From NCBI GenBank assembly GCA_029210565.1, contig JARGFQ010000002.1, positions 1-64,000 on the forward strand: a stretch of 64,000 nt of DNA. The letters are read 5' to 3'. The notes beneath the pieces are model-generated. The model had not been told where the DNA came from. It searched no databases and saw only the letters and a list, made by a program, of their open reading frames with translations. Each line of letters opens with the position of its first letter. The first letter of the stretch is position 1. Of the stretch, positions 36,197-45,200 are shown piece by piece. Position numbers and translations under genes: made by a program. This DNA is from Bacteroidales bacterium (GTDB lineage: Bacteria > Bacteroidota > Bacteroidia > Bacteroidales > VadinHA17).

Positions 36197-37415
36197 TATG
36201 ATTTCTTTCCAACTTCAGGTTCCTGGCGCTCAGGCGGAGGATATGGAGGTCGTTTGTCAGCAGGGCACCATCCTTATCCACAGCCAGTTTCCCCCAGTTG
36301 TCCGAAACCCGCAGTCGATCGTAGAGGGTTCCCAGTGTGTCGAGGAAGTTGATATCCTCCGGCTCAAAGCTGAAGTTCGGGCTCTCCATGTTGAGGGTCA
36401 CCACCGGTCTCTCCATGAAGGTGGTGACTATGCGGCGGGTGTTCTCGTTGATCATCTCCTGCCGCGCACTCTCTTCGGCCCTGATGGCCTGTATGTCATA
36501 GCTCATTGCCAGTGATCCGGCCACATCGCGGCACACCTCCGGCAGTGTCACGCCGTAAGCCTCCAGGGCGGCGCTGCCCAGGTCGAAGTCAGGGATACGT
36601 ATCTGACTGAAATCGAAGTCTTTATCGTTGAGCAGTGAGGCATAGAGGGCTCCGTGGACGAAGCCGTATCCCCAGGCGTAAGAGCTGTTCTGATAGATCC
36701 TGTCGAGGTATTCGAGGATCCTTGTCTTCATCTCGTCGGGACCGGAGGTGCACAGTTTTATATATGTGAAGGTGGTCAGTCCCTCGTAGTTTTCGAATTT
36801 ATTCTCATCGGTGATGGCATCGGGAAAGAGCTCGCGCCTGGCGCCGCGGAAGACCAGCGCGTCGCGAATGGCATGGTTCCGTTTCTCGCCTGATGAGTTA
36901 ATGGCATATATCAGGGCTTTCCACTCGAGCTTCAGGTAGAGCCTGGCATTCCTGTCGTTGAGGTGCCTGGTGCTGAAGGAGGAGGGTTTCAGTCCGTTTC
37001 TCTCCTGGAAGCAGTGGAACAGGCTATGGACGGTGCGTGCGGTGATCCTGTAGTTGTCTTCCGTGTCGGGGATGGGCACCATGGCATATTTCGTTCCCCC
37101 GAAATCAATCACATTGGTGGTGATGATCCGCTCCCTGGGCAGCACGCCGGTGAAGATGCCGTCCCTGGCCTTCAGGTTACCCTCTTTGTCGGGTGCATTG
37201 GCATAGATGGCCCTGTTGAGGTTATCGACATACATTATGGGGCCGTAGAGGTTTTCACCCCAAAGGCTGCCGTTATCTTCGTTGCATTTTTCCTTAACCT
37301 GTTCAAAGTAACCGGCCGCTTTCTCCACCGTAAACCACGCGATGCCCTCCTCACTGTTGCAGGAGTTGCATGCAAGGAGGATCAGAACTGCGGATATTAA
37401 CAGGATACTTTTCAT
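36108..37415 (-). CDS. Lipoprotein of unknown function
   Basis: 435 residues from the chosen ATG at 37415, where a lipoprotein signal begins (MKSILLISAVLILLAC, Cys16); an upstream in-frame ATG at 37460 would put 15 residues before it. I do not recognise the family. The body is globular, with 'HSLFHCFQERNG' and 'YEGLTTFTYIKL', which vaguely resemble metallopeptidase-like HExxH/EG patterns but lack HExxH. The C-terminus (GWQAVTDGNGGYAVTRQ) is the template of the 86-bp array. It has its own promoter, divergent from the glutamine synthetase gene. Confidence 0.65.
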   Translation of the reverse strand: MKSILLISAVLILLACNSCNSEEGIAWFTVEKAAGYFEQVKEKCNEDNGSLWGENLYGPIMYVDNLNRAIYANAPDKEGNLKARDGIFTGVLPRERIITTNVIDFGGTKYAMVPIPDTEDNYRITARTVHSLFHCFQERNGLKPSSFSTRHLNDRNARLYLKLEWKALIYAINSSGEKRNHAIRDALVFRGARRELFPDAITDENKFENYEGLTTFTYIKLCTSGPDEMKTRILEYLDRIYQNSSYAWGYGFVHGALYASLLNDKDFDFSQIRIPDFDLGSAALEAYGVTLPEVCRDVAGSLAMSYDIQAIRAEESARQEMINENTRRIVTTFMERPVVTLNMESPNFSFEPEDINFLDTLGTLYDRLRVSDNWGKLAVDKDGALLTNDLHILRLSARNLKLERNHIIGDGWHLVLNDGWQAVTDGNGGYAVTRQ

Positions 37416-37434
37416 GCGGGTCCCAAAGGCGTAC

Positions 37435-37442
37435 CAAAAATA
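37435..37442 (-). promoter_or_regulatory. -7 element of the unknown lipoprotein gene
   Basis: Minus-strand TATTTTTG, a full TAnnTTTG match 19 bp upstream of the ATG at 37415. It supports that start over the upstream one at 37460. Confidence 0.55.
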
Positions 37443-37526
37443 GAAAAAAATCGTTAACAAGAGTTACCCGCCTGGTCAGCAGTTTCAATAATGACAAAGG
37501 TGTAGTTTTTTGTATCCATAAATTTT

Positions 37527-37534
37527 TAGATTTG
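37527..37534 (+). promoter_or_regulatory. -7 element of the glutamine synthetase gene
   Basis: TAGATTTG, a full consensus match 24 bp before the ATG at 37559. A TTTG at 37509-37512 gives a short 14-bp spacer, so the -33 assignment is weak. Confidence 0.55.
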
Positions 37535-37558
37535 CCATGCGTTTATAACAGCCAGATT

Positions 37559-39061
37559 ATGAGCAATGACATACTTATGAGCTGCAATGAGCTCGTGCAG
37601 TTCCTGAGGAAGCCGGCAGGCCAGTTCACCTCAGACGACATACTAAGGTTTATCGAGGCCAAGGGCATCAGGATGGTCAACTTCAGGTACGCTGCCGGTG
37701 ACGGCAAGCTCAAGACACTGAACTTCGTGCCCTACAGCCGTGAGCATCTCGCTTCCGTACTCACTGCCGGCGAGCGCGTCGACGGCTCAAGTCTCTTTGC
37801 ATTTATTGAGGCCGGGTCAAGCGATCTCTATGTCATGCCCCGTTACCGCACCGCATTTGTCAATCCCTTCACCGAGAGTCCGACCCTCGAGATCCTCTGT
37901 TCGTTTTACAATTCCGAGGGCAAGCCGCTTGAGAGTTCACCGGAGTATATCCTTCGCAAGGCAATAAGGCGGTTTACCGAGTCTACCGGCTATACCATCA
38001 AGGCACTGGGAGAGCTCGAATACTACGTCAGGTCGGCCAGTGACCAGCTCTATCCACTCTTTGACCAGAAGGGATATCATCAGTCGAAGCCCTTTGCCAA
38101 GTTCGAGGATCTTCGTGTGGAGGCGCTGGAGCTCTGTGCCAGGGCCGGCTGTCACATCAAGTACGGTCATTCGGAGGTAGGCAGCTTCTCGAAGGATGGC
38201 GACGACTATGAGCAGCATGAGATCGAGTTCCTGCATGTTCCTCTTGATGAGGCTGTTGAGCAGATGCTCATTGCCAAGTGGATATTGCGGATGCTGGGAT
38301 ACAAGTATGGCGTTGAGGTAAGTTTTGCTCCCAAGATCACCGTCGGCAAGGCAGGGTCGGGGATGCACATTCACATGATGCTTGAGAAGGACGGTCGCAA
38401 CCTGATGATTGAAAAGGGCAAGCTTAGTGACACCGCACGCAAGCTGATAGCAGGGATACTTGATCTCAGCAAGGGTCTGACGGCCTTCGGCAATACCATT
38501 CCAACCTCATACCTCAGGCTGGTGCCGCACCAGGAGGCGCCCACCAACATATGCTGGGGTGACCGTAACAGGTCGGTGCTCGTGAGGGTGCCTCTCGGAT
38601 GGCTGGGTGCCTCGCAGATGATCCATGATGCCAATCCTGCCGAGCCTTCGGGCAGTGCCGACGAGATATCGCGGCAGACGGTTGAGCTTCGTTCGCCGGA
38701 CGGCTCGGCCGATATGTACCTGCTGATGGCGGGCATAGCCGTGGCCATACAGCACGGTCTCGAGATGCCGGGGGCGCTGGAGATGGCGGAGAAGCTCTAT
38801 GTCGACTACAATATCTTCAAGGAGAACGATAAGGCAGCTGCCAGGAAGCTTGATTCTCTTCCGGCATCATGCTGGGACTCCGCCGAGGCGCTACTGAGTC
38901 TGCGTCACCATTTTGAGAAGGACGGCATCTTCCCTGCCGGGGTGATCGACAACCTGGCGGCGAAGCTGAAGTCGTACAATGACCAGAAGCTCAGCGAGGA
39001 GCTCTACGGTAAAAACGAGGCAATCGTGGCGCTGGTGAAGGAGCACCTGCACTGCGGGTGA
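37559..39061 (+). CDS. glnA: Glutamine synthetase family protein
   Basis: 500 residues. The open frame extends 63 codons upstream, but that part is non-coding in character and holds the promoter, so the start is ATG 37559. GS fold motifs: 'GSSLFAFIEAGSSDLYVMP' (beta-grasp), 'GELEYYV' (metal), 'KITVGKAGSGMHIHMML' (ATP/metal), 'PHQEAPTNICWGDRNRSVLVRVPLGW' (glutamate/ATP). It makes glutamine from glutamate and ammonia. The catalytic regions are divergent from GlnA of enterics and I see no clear adenylylation Tyr motif, so a related gamma-glutamyl ligase remains possible. Confidence 0.82.
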   Translation: MSNDILMSCNELVQFLRKPAGQFTSDDILRFIEAKGIRMVNFRYAAGDGKLKTLNFVPYSREHLASVLTAGERVDGSSLFAFIEAGSSDLYVMPRYRTAFVNPFTESPTLEILCSFYNSEGKPLESSPEYILRKAIRRFTESTGYTIKALGELEYYVRSASDQLYPLFDQKGYHQSKPFAKFEDLRVEALELCARAGCHIKYGHSEVGSFSKDGDDYEQHEIEFLHVPLDEAVEQMLIAKWILRMLGYKYGVEVSFAPKITVGKAGSGMHIHMMLEKDGRNLMIEKGKLSDTARKLIAGILDLSKGLTAFGNTIPTSYLRLVPHQEAPTNICWGDRNRSVLVRVPLGWLGASQMIHDANPAEPSGSADEISRQTVELRSPDGSADMYLLMAGIAVAIQHGLEMPGALEMAEKLYVDYNIFKENDKAAARKLDSLPASCWDSAEALLSLRHHFEKDGIFPAGVIDNLAAKLKSYNDQKLSEELYGKNEAIVALVKEHLHCG

Positions 39062-39132
39062 AGCGGTATTAAGAATTAAGAGTTCCCGGTTAAGTTTGGG
39101 TGCTGGAGTGGAGTTTCCGGGTCATGGGTGTT

Positions 39133-39285
39133 TTATTCCGCGAGTACACCGTTATTGAGGCTGGCTTTGCCGGTGCCCGCAGGGTCTTCCGATACTACGC
39201 CGTTATTGAGGCTGGCCCCGTCCTTGCCCGCAGGGTCTTCTGCCAACACACCGTTATTAAAGCCGGACTTGCCGTTGCCTGCCGT
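39133..39285 (-). repeat. In-frame 51-bp repeat at the yihY 3' end
   Basis: The landmark GTTATT recurs at 39151, 39202 and 39253, an exact 51-bp period. It encodes three copies of a 17-residue unit with core NNGV(L/V)(A/S)EDPAG. The last copy ends at the stop codon. Confidence 0.85.
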
Positions 39286-40173
39286 TGCCACCCTGATGCT
39301 GATGTTCAGCTCGAAGCCCACCAGCAGGGCCACGGAGTTAAGGTAGAACCAGATGAGGATGACTATGATAGTTCCGATGGTGCCGTAGAGCTTATTGTAT
39401 TGCCCGAAGTTGTTGACATAGGCCGAGAAGGCCAGCGAGGTGACGATGAAGAGGGTGGTGGCCAGTATTGAGCCTGGTGAGATGTACCGGAAGCCGCTTC
39501 TCCGTGCCGGCACCAGGTAATAGAGTGTTGAGATGGCGAAGAAGAGCATGGCAACGATTAGTATCCACTTCAATACCATTACGATATAGAATACCAGGTT
39601 GAGTTCCAGCACCCCCATCTCCACCAGCCTGTCAACCACCGAACGGCTGAGGATGATCAGGGCACTGGCTGCGGTGAACATGATCAGCACGAAGACCAGC
39701 AGGATGACGGCTATCTTCCTCTGCTGAATCCAGGTGCGGCTCTCAAAGTCGTGCACCGACACGTTAAAGGCGTGGATAAGGGCATGGATGCCATTGGTTG
39801 AGAAGATCACCGTGGCGAGGAACATCAACACCAGCAGCGTGCCGCTCCTGTTGGTTATAACGTCGACGATGGTTGTCTCAAAGAAGCCGTAGGCATTCTC
39901 CGGGAGCATATTCTGAAAGAGATTGACAAGCTCAGCCTGGAAGTTGGGTATCGGGATGAACGGAATGAGGGTGAAGATGAAGATTGTGGCCGGGAGGAAG
40001 GCCATCATCATGTTGAAGGCTATGGACGATGCACGTGTGACCAGCACTCCCCGTCCGAAGAGTCCCTTTGCAATCAGTCGTGCCACCATATCCAGCGGAG
40101 CCCCGTCGAATCCCGGAGGCACTGCATTTCTTAATACCCTGGTCTTTGAATAGAAGGTTTCCCTTGCGTTCAT
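39133..40173 (-). CDS. YihY/BrkB-type inner-membrane protein
   Basis: 346 residues with about six transmembrane helices in the YihY (formerly 'ribonuclease BN') pattern: 'VLVTRASSIAFNMMMAFLPATIFIFTLIPF', 'STNGIHALIHAFN', 'YYLVPARRSGFRYISPGSILATTLFIVTSLAFSAYVNNF', 'YGTIGTIIVILIWFYLNSVALLVGFELN'. Function is unproven in the family; the old RNase BN label is wrong. The last ~50 residues are a soluble tail of three 17-residue repeats. It is the third gene of a minus-strand run after the DUF4783 gene and nadC, 9 bp after nadC. Confidence 0.85.
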   Translation of the reverse strand: MNARETFYSKTRVLRNAVPPGFDGAPLDMVARLIAKGLFGRGVLVTRASSIAFNMMMAFLPATIFIFTLIPFIPIPNFQAELVNLFQNMLPENAYGFFETTIVDVITNRSGTLLVLMFLATVIFSTNGIHALIHAFNVSVHDFESRTWIQQRKIAVILLVFVLIMFTAASALIILSRSVVDRLVEMGVLELNLVFYIVMVLKWILIVAMLFFAISTLYYLVPARRSGFRYISPGSILATTLFIVTSLAFSAYVNNFGQYNKLYGTIGTIIVILIWFYLNSVALLVGFELNISIRVATAGNGKSGFNNGVLAEDPAGKDGASLNNGVVSEDPAGTGKASLNNGVLAE

Positions 40174-40182
40174 GGAGTTTTT

Positions 40183-41025
40183 TCAATAGGCTTTCAGGCT
40201 CATGTCAAGGCTTTTTATATGGTGGGTCAGTGCCCCTATTGAGATGAAGTTAACGCCGCACAGGGCATAATCGCACACATTGGCCAGGGTGATGCCCCCT
40301 GAAGATTCCGTCTCCGCCCTGTCGCCTATCAGTGCCACCGCCTCGCGCGTATCAGGGATATTAAAGTTATCAAGCATGATGCGGTCAACGCCGCCGGCAG
40401 CAAGTATCTCCCTCACCTCGCCGATATTGCGTGCTTCCACCTCTATCTTCAGGGATAGGCCTTTCCCGAGGAGGTATTCCCGTGTGCGCTTCACTGCCGC
40501 GGCTATGCCACCGGCATAGTCGATATGGTTATCCTTAAGCATGATCATATCATAGAGTCCCATACGGTGGTTGACCCCGCCGCCGGTCCGCACGGCCTCC
40601 TTCTCCAGCGCCCTCATGCCCGGGGTGGTCTTGCGGGTGTCGGTGATGCGTGCTCCGGTACCGCTGACCTTTTCAACATATTCAGCTGTGACGGTGGCGA
40701 TGCCGCTCATCCGCTGCATGATGTTGAGCACCAGTCTTTCGGCACGCAGTATTGCATGCACGCTGCCCTCCACCGTGAGGGCTATGTCGCCGTAGCTTAC
40801 TCTCTGCCCGTCATCGAGCAAAATCTTTATTTCAAGGGAAGGATCGGTAATGAGGAACACCTCACGGGCAACATGTAATCCTGAAATGATACCATCCTCC
40901 TTGATCAGCAGCCTGGCCCTGCCGGTGGCTGAGGCAGGTACAGAGGCGAGGGAGCTGTGGTCACCCCCGCCGGTATCTTCCACGAGGGCATTCAGGATAA
41001 ATGAACGGAGGTCAGAGTCACTCAT
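40183..41025 (-). CDS. nadC: Nicotinate-nucleotide pyrophosphorylase
   Basis: 280 residues, normal for NadC (QPRTase). 'ITDTRKTTPGMRALEKEAVRTGGGVNHRMGLYDMIMLKDNHI' carries the quinolinate- and PRPP-binding Arg, Lys and His residues; 'VEARNIGEVREILAAGGVDRIMLDNF' completes the barrel. It converts quinolinate plus PRPP to nicotinate mononucleotide in NAD synthesis. No nadA or nadB is nearby. Its start overlaps the DUF4783 gene by 8 bp. Confidence 0.95.
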   Translation of the reverse strand: MSDSDLRSFILNALVEDTGGGDHSSLASVPASATGRARLLIKEDGIISGLHVAREVFLITDPSLEIKILLDDGQRVSYGDIALTVEGSVHAILRAERLVLNIMQRMSGIATVTAEYVEKVSGTGARITDTRKTTPGMRALEKEAVRTGGGVNHRMGLYDMIMLKDNHIDYAGGIAAAVKRTREYLLGKGLSLKIEVEARNIGEVREILAAGGVDRIMLDNFNIPDTREAVALIGDRAETESSGGITLANVCDYALCGVNFISIGALTHHIKSLDMSLKAY

Positions 41026-41419
41026 TGTCAGGTTCGATCCGTATCTGGTGTATCAGCTGGTTGCCGTCGACTGTTTTCAGCAGGAAGTAAACGCGGAAGC
41101 GACCCTTGTCGGTATCAAGGTTGGCAATGGCATACCGGGCATCTTTTCTTGCGCCCTGGTGTCTTATCACAAACTCGCGTGAGCGGTGGCGGGTGAAGAA
41201 ATCCTTCAGGATGGTCTCGGCGACGCTCTTGCTATAGAAGTCCTCCCTGTCAGGCAGCACCAGTTCTACGGTGCTGTTGAGATATGCTGAGAGTCCTGCG
41301 GCACTGCCTGTGCGGAAGGCGGTGGAGATACCTGCAGGTATCCCTGTCTGCTCCTGGGCCGCCACAAGGGAGACCATGAGCAGGAGCAGCCCGGCTGCAG
41401 CTGTCAGTTTCTTTTTCAT
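41018..41419 (-). CDS. DUF4783-type secreted protein
   Basis: About 133 residues from ATG 41419; an ATG at 41443 would add eight residues before the signal peptide. Signal sequence 'LTAAAGLLLLMVSLVAAQ'. The rest (SAYLNSTVELVLP, YSKSVAETILKDFFTRH, FLLKTVDGNQLIHQIRIE) fits the Bacteroidota DUF4783 family, a small NTF2-like fold with no known activity. It begins the nadC-yihY run. The adjoining 41444-41774 stretch is AT-rich and holds only the rlmH promoter element. Confidence 0.75.
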   Translation of the reverse strand: MKKKLTAAAGLLLLMVSLVAAQEQTGIPAGISTAFRTGSAAGLSAYLNSTVELVLPDREDFYSKSVAETILKDFFTRHRSREFVIRHQGARKDARYAIANLDTDKGRFRVYFLLKTVDGNQLIHQIRIEPDNE

Positions 41420-41740
41420 TCGTATATATGATATATTTTTCATCGGTTAATTGGAACTTGTATGGCATTTATTATTCAAGTCATTAAGTGAGCTGTTAAT
41501 CATGCAATTTACATTTTAGTTCTTTCTTTCTTTCCATTCAGTTAAGGACAAAGCAAATTTAACCAATAATATCAAAAACCGCACCAATTTGATTTCCGCC
41601 TTCGCGTAATGCTTTGGCGGATGCGAAGAACAGGTTAAGATTCCTGGTGCTTGCATCGTTATTTAAGTGGTGAGCTTGCTCCGGGGTTTATGGCAGTTGA
41701 TTTACCGGCCTGGGTTGCCGGTTTATAAGGGCTGATTCGT

Positions 41741-41748
41741 TATATTTG
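41741..41748 (+). promoter_or_regulatory. -7 element of rlmH
   Basis: TATATTTG, a full match, 26 bp before the rlmH ATG. A TTG at 41715-41717 gives a 23-bp spacer, within the range reported for Bacteroides. Nothing else is recognisable in 41444-41740. Confidence 0.6.
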
Positions 41749-41774
41749 CCTGACTCAACAAATGAGCTTGACTG

Positions 41775-42248
41775 ATGAAGCTGGTGCTCCTGATGACCGG
41801 TAAGACCGATCAGGCATGGATAAGGGACGGTGTGGCGGAATATGGGAAGAGGATTTCCAGGTACAGCCGCTTTGAGATTGTCACTCTCCCTGAGGTGAAG
41901 AAATCCGGCAACAGCACTGTCGGCCGGGTTAAGGAGAAGGAGGCTGAGAAGATACTGTCATACCTGAAGAGTGATGATCATGCTGTGTTGCTTGATGAAC
42001 ACGGGAAGGGATATTCAACGCTTGAGATGGCTGCCTGGCTGCAATCTGCGATGATGCTTCCTGTGAAGAGGATCGTCTTTATCATCGGTGGGCCATGGGG
42101 GTTTGACCCGTCGGTGACCGCCAGGGCAAACCATGTTATTTCGCTCTCGAGGCTCACCTTCTCGCACCAGGTGGTACGATTATTGTTCGCAGAACAACTT
42201 TACAGGATACTGTCGGTTAATGCCGGCGATCCTTATCATCATGAATGA
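41775..42248 (+). CDS. rlmH: 23S rRNA (pseudouridine1915-N3)-methyltransferase
   Basis: 157 residues, exactly the family size. SPOUT-fold motifs: 'LDEHGKGYSTLEMA', 'IVFIIGGPWGFDPSV' (SAM knot) and the C-terminal 'SLSRLTFSHQVVRLLFAEQLYRILSVNAGDPYHHE'. It methylates pseudouridine 1915 of 23S rRNA in assembled ribosomes. The final codons YHHE-stop are tandemly triplicated at DNA level downstream. Confidence 0.96.
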   Translation: MKLVLLMTGKTDQAWIRDGVAEYGKRISRYSRFEIVTLPEVKKSGNSTVGRVKEKEAEKILSYLKSDDHAVLLDEHGKGYSTLEMAAWLQSAMMLPVKRIVFIIGGPWGFDPSVTARANHVISLSRLTFSHQVVRLLFAEQLYRILSVNAGDPYHHE

Positions 42249-42298
42249 TGCGGTTTATCATCATGAATGACCAGACTTATCATCACGAATGACCATAT
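42233..42298 (+). repeat. 22-bp x3 tandem repeat over the rlmH stop
   Basis: Three units start at 42233, 42255 and 42277, each beginning TTATCATCA(T/C)GAATGA. Each re-encodes the RlmH tail YHHE or YHHE-like codons plus a TGA in its own frame. The second unit supplies the ATG at 42267 used as the predicted start of the next gene. Confidence 0.9.
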
Positions 42299-45200
42299 GC
42301 CCGGGAGAATGCATGATATAAAAACAGTTTTTGTAGCGCTGCTCATTGCGGCTGCCCTGGCCGTCATCGCTGACAGTGTCTATTTCAGCGACCTTGAATG
42401 GAAGGTACGTACCTCACACCTTGACAGACAGCTGTCTGAGATGGAGAGGCAGGCTGGGGAGCTGCTGAAGACTATTGAAGACAGTGTAGCGGGCAGCGGA
42501 GATGTCTCGGTGATGTTTCACAACAGCACCGGCAGAGAGGCGGGTGAGGCAGGCATCATTCTCCTGGTTTACGAGAAGGGCCGTATAGCATACTGGTCTG
42601 ATAACTCAATAGCTTTCCCGACCGTTTATGAGGAGCATTTCAGTGAGCATAAGCCGGTCTTTTTCAGCAACAAGTGGTTTATCCCGGTACACAGGACCTT
42701 TTCTGATTTCCAGGCCCTGGCTTTGATAAAGGTCTACAGGCAGTATCCAATTACCAACGATCTTCTCCGTTCCGGTTACCCGGAATGGTTCTGGCTGCCT
42801 CGATCTGCCGGGATCACCTTTGATGAGAGCGCCACCCCATTTCACATAATGGGTTCCGAGGATGAATTTCATTTCGGACTGATCTTTCCTCAGAAGAAGC
42901 CCAATACCGTTTTCATTATCATTCCAGTCTTTCTCTGGCTGATTGTTCTGTTTCTCACGGTCAGGCTGGTGGCTGTTGCAGCGTGCCGGGTATGCCACGG
43001 ATCAGGCAACCCCCTTTCGGTTCCTGTGGCCTTAGCGTTATTGTTGCTGATATATACTCTGCTCCTGCTGACCGGTATGCCTCCTTCGGTGAGCTCCACC
43101 GAGCTCTTCTCACCCTTCCACTGGTCGGCGGGTCCCCTGTTGCCTTCGGTGGGCCACGCGTTGCTGCTGGGTCTCTTAATCGCCTCCGCGCTCAAGCTTG
43201 TTTTCAGGAGCGAAGAATTCATCGAGCCGGCCCGTGGTGTTCGTAACCGGCAGTTTGCCGGTGCCGGGATGCTGATGGCAGCGGGTTTTGCTGCCTTCAT
43301 GGCCGGTGAAGCGCTCTTCCGTGACCTGGTGCTTGACTCGGCTATCAGCTTCCGTGCGTACAAGATTCTCGACGTCAGTTTTATGAGCGTTGCCGGTTTT
43401 ATCGCTGTGATGCTTCTGCTCTCAGCGCCGATGATACTCTTTTTGAGGGCCTTCATGATGCTGAAGGATTGGTCACTGAAAACCATCCTGATAGTTGCGG
43501 GTGCCGCGGCAGTGGTGCTCCCTCTCGCATGTCTCACCCTGACACAATGCAGCGTATGGGGTGTTCTTTACATTCTGTTACTCGCCGGCACCGTACTGCT
43601 TTGGCAGAGAAAGGCTTACACCATCCCTTCACTGCTGATAGCCTTCTCCATCCTGACAGCACTATTCTCCACATTCCTGATCCTGAAATACTCCGACATC
43701 AAGGAGGACAGGAACATGGAGGTGATGGCCATCTCTCTGGCCAACGACAATGACATGGTAGCCGAAGACATGCTTATTGACATGTGGCCTGACCTGAAGA
43801 ATGATACCATCCTGGCGCGGATGATGAAACGTGAGACGCTAACTGCCGCCGATATCAACACAGTCTACAGGTATCTCGAGGATGCCTATTTCAACGGGTA
43901 CTGGGAGAACTACGACCTTTACATTGTCATCTGCCGAAGTGACTCACCCCTTGACCTTGGTGCCCAGGGTGGCAATGCCGACAACTGTTATGAATGGTTT
44001 GACGAGAGGATAAGAAGGGAGGGTGACCCTATCACCAACACCGGGTTCTGGTTCATGCATAACCAGTCAGGCAGGGCATGGTATTTCTCCAGGCTGCTGT
44101 ATAACATCTCGCCGTCGCTCTCCAACGGACTCTTCATTGAACTCGTCAGTCACATCGAGACCTATCTCGCGGGTTATCCCGAGCTGCTGCTTGACGGTTC
44201 ACATCAGAGGACTCCCAGGCTGAATGAGATCTCCTATGCAAAATACTCAGGCAACACGCTGGTGCTACGTTCGGGTGAGTACCCCTATGACAACACCATC
44301 GAACCGGATCTTTCCGCAAACGGTGATTACAGGTACGAATCGACAGGCAATTACAGGCATCTCCGTTACAGCCGCGGCGAAATGACCCTGATTCTGACAG
44401 CTGAGGCTGTCATGCCTGCTGACCGCATCATAACCTTTGCCTACCTTTTTATTGTGATCCTGGCCTTTGCTTTCACTGTGCTCGTTGTTTACACCAGGGA
44501 GCCCCGTAAGCTTCTCAGGTTCGACACTTTCAGGAGCAGGCTGCAACTCTCCTTCTCTGCGGTGCTGGCAGTTGTGTTCATCATCATCATTGCCGGGGCA
44601 ATGATACTGACCACCAGGCAGTTCAGGAACAATCACACCAGGGTGCTGAGAGAGAAGGCGACCTCCCTGTCGATTGAGCTTGAGCATAAGCTCTCTGCCG
44701 AGAAGACGCTGGAGGAGGGCTGGCAGACTGCAGATTATCCGACACTGAACCATCTGCTGGTAAAATTTTCCAATGTCTTCTTCACCGACATCAACCTCTA
44801 CTCTCCATCCGGGAAGCTGCTTGCCACTTCGCGTCCCGAGGTCTTCTCGCGCAAGCTTGAGGGGAGCATGATCGACCCCGTTGCCTATGGCGTGCTGACG
44901 GAGCCGGGCAAGGAGGAGTTCATAGGGGAGGAGGCCATAGGAGGCATGAAATATCTCTCGGCATACCTTCCCTTCTACAACAGCGACAACCAGCTGCTGG
45001 CCTACCTGAACGTGCCCTACTTTGCCATGCAGAACCTGCTTGCCGGGGAGGTGTCCAACCTGGTGGTGACGCTGATAAATTTCACCCTGCTCTTCCTGTT
45101 GCTGATGATGTGGGTTGCTGTCTTCCTCAGCAGAAGGATCACCTCCCCTCTCTATATGTTGCAGCAGGCCATGGCGTCAGTCGAATACGGCAAGCAAAAC

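Noticed and set aside
37370..37558. N-terminal extension of the glutamine synthetase
   Set aside because: The 63 upstream codons lack coding character and contain a TAGATTTG promoter element; the conserved protein starts at 37559.
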